Shown here: positions 63,034 to 64,000 of the stretch, piece by piece
How the letters are laid out: each line of letters starts with the position of its first letter
How positions within the stretch are numbered: the stretch's first letter is position 1
Origin: Burkholderiales bacterium
GTDB lineage: Bacteria > Pseudomonadota > Gammaproteobacteria > Burkholderiales > Burkholderiaceae_C
DNA: 64,000 nt
Assembly: GCA_016191995.1 (NCBI GenBank)
Contig: JACPVA010000074.1
Span: 1 to 64,000, forward strand
Reading direction: 5' to 3'
Position numbers and translations under genes: made by a program
Notes under the pieces: generated by a model
What the model was told of the DNA's origin: nothing
The model's input: only the letters and a program-made list of their open reading frames with translations
Databases searched by the model: none

Positions 63034-64000
63034 TCAGTGCGCCGCGGCCTTGAACAGCTTGCTCTTGTCGACCAGGTCGACGTGGCGGCGCTTGAAGCAG
63101 GTCCACTTGCGCGTCGACTTGTCGTAGACCGAGTTGACGAAGCAGTGCCAGTTCTCCTCGTCGACGAAGTTCTTGTCGGTCCGGTAGTAGAAGCCCGGGT
63201 AGCGGCTCTCCTGGCGGAACTGGATGTGCTTCATGTGCGCTTCCGCGGTCAGGATGCGGTGGTAGTTCTCCCAGGCGCGCAGCAGCTCGTGGAGATCCTT
63301 TGCGCGCATCTTGCCCGCGTCCTCCTTCAGCATCTCGAGCTTCTGCTCGGCGACGTTCAGCATCACCTCGTTGGTGTTGTAGTAGGTCGCCACGCCCGCG
63401 ACATACTCGTCCATGATCTTCTGCAGCCGGAACTGCAGCATCTTGGGCGTGATGTAGTGCGGGTTGATGTCGATCGCGGTCGTGTAGTCCTTGTGCTGCA
63501 GGTAGGTGCGCACCGGCTTGTAGATCTGCTCGGCGAGCTCGGCGGGGTCGGTGTCGAGCTCGGGCGTCCAGCCGGCGTTGTCGAGCGCGAACCTGACCAT
63601 CGCCTTGGCCGCGAGCCGGCCCTCGGCGTGCGAGCCGGAGCTGAACTTGTGGCCCGAGGCGCCGACGCCGTCACCGGCGGTGAACAGGCCCTTGACGGTG
63701 GTCATCGAGCGGTAGCCCCAGTTCCAGCCGCGCGGCAGGTGCGCCGGCACGCCGTCGATCTCGGGCTCGTCGGCGCTCGGCGCGCCGACGTCGGTCGGGC
63801 CCGAGACCCAGATGCCGCAGCAGCCCGAGTGCGAGCCGAGCAGGTAGGGCTCGGTCGGCATCAGCTCGCTCATCGTCTTCTCGGGCTCGATGTTCTCGCC
63901 GACCCAGATCCCGCACTGGCCGATGCACATGTCGAGGAAGTCCTCCCAGGCCTCGGCCTCGAGGTGCTTGACCTCCTTCGGCGACAGCGTCTCGCGCAGC
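63034..64000 (-). CDS. aprA: adenylylsulfate reductase alpha subunit, partial (N-terminus beyond window)
   Basis: GSHSGCCGIWVSGP, RGWNWGYRSMTTVKGLFTAGDGVGASGHKFSSGSHAEGRLAAKAM, C-terminal KNFVDEENWHCFVNSVYDKSTRKWTCFKR. Confidence 0.95.
   Translation of the reverse strand, partial: LRETLSPKEVKHLEAEAWEDFLDMCIGQCGIWVGENIEPEKTMSELMPTEPYLLGSHSGCCGIWVSGPTDVGAPSADEPEIDGVPAHLPRGWNWGYRSMTTVKGLFTAGDGVGASGHKFSSGSHAEGRLAAKAMVRFALDNAGWTPELDTDPAELAEQIYKPVRTYLQHKDYTTAIDINPHYITPKMLQFRLQKIMDEYVAGVATYYNTNEVMLNVAEQKLEMLKEDAGKMRAKDLHELLRAWENYHRILTAEAHMKHIQFRQESRYPGFYYRTDKNFVDEENWHCFVNSVYDKSTRKWTCFKRRHVDLVDKSKLFKAAAH

Overview
GC-rich (betaproteobacterial / Burkholderiales-like, inferred) 64-kb chromosomal window. 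Left part (about 1-37 kb): housekeeping genes (S9 prolyl oligopeptidase, tkt-gap, topB, BirA, proA, PhoX-like, murU-like, AKR, CDF/TlpA/UbiH) mixed with accessory cargo: a HIT + HNH (possibly SBD-like) pair, RES-, HigBA-, HTH/PIN- and two DUF4160/DUF2442 toxin-antitoxin-like modules, a MerR + VIT/VWA module with a deleted duplicate, an ATPase remnant and a decayed IS91-type transposase. Right part (about 39-64 kb): a dissimilatory sulfur-oxidation island: ArsR regulator, cyt c, YeeE/YedE, DsrE2, TusA, FadL porin, AhpD-Rieske fusion, SoeABC-like sulfite dehydrogenase, phosphoesterase, QmoAB-HdrC-HdrB, second FadL porin, cyt c, two-component system, rhodanese, and aprA running off the edge. Main non-genic signals: (i) a pair of inverted ~170-bp elements at 60.2-60.6 kb, each with its own closing stem and three hairpins, whose central hairpin recurs with compensatory change inside an 81-bp in-frame insertion in the IS91 transposase; (ii) a shared palindrome TTACCSTSATGGGTWA upstream of tusA and soeA, a candidate operator of the sulfur regulon; (iii) four 9-bp TTGCGA iterons ahead of the HTH/PIN module; (iv) a 33-nt perfect Py-Pu alternating tract in the divergent SET/topB promoter region. 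All family calls come from motif recognition; no database search was run.
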